From Chitinophagaceae bacterium (GTDB taxonomy: Bacteria; Bacteroidota; Bacteroidia; Chitinophagales; Chitinophagaceae), in NCBI GenBank assembly GCA_024103425.1, contig JAGFIS010000013.1:35794-99793 (forward strand): DNA of 64,000 nt, in the 5' to 3' direction. Shown piece by piece: positions 62,550 to 64,000 of this stretch. Numbering within the stretch: position 1 is the stretch's first letter; each line of letters begins with the position of its first letter. A model generated the notes under the pieces. It was not told the DNA's origin, did not search any database, and was given only the letters and a program-made list of their open reading frames with translations. Both the position numbers and the translations under genes were made by a program.

Positions 62550-63889
62550 TGAAAAAGATACTTTATTGGCTGGTACCATTAGCGGGCATTGTCTTTTTCT
62601 CCTGTACTGACGGGGGAGTACAGGCAGAATCGGGGGTGGTATATACCTGCCCGATGCCTGAGGATTCTGTGTTCAGCGATAAACCGGGGAGATGCCCGAA
62701 ATGCGGAATGGATCTGGTACCGGTTGAACCCGAACACGAGCGTTCAGAAGACGGTATGGTTGCTGCGCCTTTAGGCTACAACTGTCCGATGCACCCGCAG
62801 GTGCACAGCGATACAGAAGATTTCTGTCCGATTTGCGGAATGAAACTGGAAAGAGTTAAAACCGATAACGAGCCTCTGGAGCTTTCATTAGAAATGTTGC
62901 TGAAACCGGCAAACCAGGCTGTAGTGGTTCAAGTACCAATGGTGCACATGGCTCAGCGTGAAGAAGATGATGAAGTGAATGCCACCGGAGTGATAGAATA
63001 TAATCCGGATTTTTCGGGAAGCCTCTCGGCCCGTTTCTCAGGTAGGATTATGAAGCTGTATGTCAAATACCGTTTTCAGAAAATTGCCTCAGGCCAGCCT
63101 TTGATGGATGTGTACAGTCCGGATATGGTGGCAGCACAAAACAATTTGCTGTTCCTCCTCCGGCAGGATGCCGGCAACCGGTCGCTGATACAGGCAGCAA
63201 AAGACAGGCTGCTGAATATGGGTATGTCATCACGACAGTTAGGCCAGGTAATACGCACCGGCCAGCCGGTTCAGACGGTAACGATGTACAGCAATAGAAG
63301 CGGAGTGATTTATGAAAATAATTCAGGTATGGATGCGGGAATGCAAAATACCGGTACACTGCCACTATCGATAAAAGAAGGGATGTATGTAAATAAAGGA
63401 GACGTTCTGTTTTCCGTTTTCAATCCTGCAAAGGCGAGGGTAAGCCTGCAGATTCCCGCCATGTACGCAGAGATGATAGGCAAGGGAAATAAAGTTCGCG
63501 TCGTACCCGAAGGCAATGCAGGTAACGATTTCAGAGCCGAACTGAAGGAAATATTACCACAGTACGGATCTGCTGCCAATACACTGGCAGCGCGGATTCC
63601 TTTTGATAATGCCTCCCTCAAAATTCCCGTTGGCAGTGTAGTGAAGGCCATCATCTTCACGGGCTACAAAAAAGCACAATGGTTGCCGGAAGAGGCAGTG
63701 TATAATTTAGGGATGGACAAGGTGGTTTTTGTGAGGGAGCAGGATGGATTTATAGCTCGCAAGGTCAATACAGGATTGGTGAGCAATCATCTGATTCAGA
63801 TTCTCGATGGATTAAAACAGGAAGAAGCCGTGGCCGCTAATGCGGGCTTTCTTGTGGATAGTGAAAGTTTTATCATAACTAAAAAGTAA
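62549..63889 (+). CDS. CusB-like periplasmic adaptor with two heavy-metal-binding motifs
   Basis: A 446-residue lipoprotein adaptor. Lipobox FFSC (C19). Two heavy-metal-binding domains follow: CPMP...CPKCGM (34-54) and CPMH...CPICGM (79-98). The adaptor barrel-sandwich and beta-barrel parts come next (SARFSGRIMKLYVKYRFQKIASGQPLMDVYSPDM, then IKEGMYVNKGDVLFSVF). It links pump and TolC and receives the metal. Start ATG 62549 overlaps the TolC stop by one base; a GTG one codon earlier is possible. Confidence 0.92.
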   Translation: MKKILYWLVPLAGIVFFSCTDGGVQAESGVVYTCPMPEDSVFSDKPGRCPKCGMDLVPVEPEHERSEDGMVAAPLGYNCPMHPQVHSDTEDFCPICGMKLERVKTDNEPLELSLEMLLKPANQAVVVQVPMVHMAQREEDDEVNATGVIEYNPDFSGSLSARFSGRIMKLYVKYRFQKIASGQPLMDVYSPDMVAAQNNLLFLLRQDAGNRSLIQAAKDRLLNMGMSSRQLGQVIRTGQPVQTVTMYSNRSGVIYENNSGMDAGMQNTGTLPLSIKEGMYVNKGDVLFSVFNPAKARVSLQIPAMYAEMIGKGNKVRVVPEGNAGNDFRAELKEILPQYGSAANTLAARIPFDNASLKIPVGSVVKAIIFTGYKKAQWLPEEAVYNLGMDKVVFVREQDGFIARKVNTGLVSNHLIQILDGLKQEEAVAANAGFLVDSESFIITKK

Positions 63890-63894
63890 CGGAT

Positions 63895-64000
63895 ATGAAA
63901 AAGTGGATGAGCATATTTGTTTTATTCTTCTTTGTGGCATGTAAATCTTCAGAGCCCGATTTAGTGTCGTCTGAATATTATTACACATGCAGTATGCATC
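63895..64000 (+). CDS. Heavy-metal-binding lipoprotein (3' end cut by window edge)
   Basis: The first 35 codons of a gene that runs off the window: signal MKKWMSIFVLFFFVAC with lipobox VAC (C16), a short linker, then YYYTCSMH, the start of a CPMH-type heavy-metal-binding domain. It begins 5 bases after the CusB-like stop, so it belongs to the same operon. Could be a second adaptor or a CusF-like carrier. Confidence 0.8.
   Translation, partial: MKKWMSIFVLFFFVACKSSEPDLVSSEYYYTCSMH

Noticed and set aside
1..64000. tRNA, rRNA, CRISPR array, prophage or insertion sequence
   Set aside because: No cloverleaf-like or rRNA-like segments, no regularly spaced repeats and no transposase or phage genes were seen.

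Overview
The window is about 64 kb of chromosomal DNA (low-to-mid forties % GC by eye) from a member of the Bacteroidota, most likely Chitinophagales/Chitinophagaceae-like. This rests on many TAnnTTTG-type -7 promoter boxes at short distances from start codons, TonB-dependent receptors with carboxypeptidase-like N-terminal domains, BatD, DUF3667, DUF3347 and HYC_CC_PP proteins, and many short lipoproteins. I saw no rRNA, tRNA, CRISPR array, prophage or intact insertion sequence. Genus is not determinable from what I can see.

Left part (1-23 kb): a truncated DUF488 gene, a RIC/ScdA-type di-iron protein, a G/T-rich repeat tract, acetoacetyl-CoA synthetase, a CYTH-domain protein, TypA/BipA, a DUF4143 ATPase behind a duplicated palindrome, a secreted amidase, a metallo-beta-lactamase-fold hydrolase, a very large surface protein, DUF3667 and class III aminotransferase genes, BatD and a GIN-domain (DUF2807) protein. 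A clear TPP riboswitch precedes a TonB-dependent receptor, which is therefore a candidate thiamin importer.

Middle part (23-48 kb): a cobalamin riboswitch heads a class I ribonucleotide reductase operon in the order nrdB, hotdog thioesterase, nrdA. It is followed by a secreted two-domain CbiX-like protein with a His-rich insert, and the promoter regions of the two units share a 13-bp element. Next come housekeeping and accessory genes: a Pif1-like helicase with HRDC tail, nitroreductase, pgk, a LemA/TPM cluster, tryptophanase, acylphosphatase, an outer-membrane receptor, a STAS/RNase Z operon, clpC, 3-hydroxyacyl-CoA dehydrogenase, an SMR pump, a YigZ protein and kynureninase. Between tryptophanase and acylphosphatase, a complete promoter and a bidirectional terminator frame a non-coding stretch that is a good small-RNA candidate.

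Right part (47-64 kb) is a metal-homeostasis region. An MntR/DtxR regulator is divergent from an NRAMP transporter fused to a UspA domain, with a perfect 16-bp palindrome between them. A copper module follows: FMN reductase, an AraC-type regulator carrying an HMA-like CxxC domain, CopA ATPase and a small HMA chaperone. After two unrelated minus-strand genes comes a Cus-type efflux operon: HYC_CC_PP protein, DUF3347 lipoprotein, CusA-like RND pump, TolC-like protein, CusB-like adaptor with two heavy-metal-binding motifs, and a further metal-binding lipoprotein cut by the window end. The CusA gene is broken by a one-base frameshift in the sequence as given.
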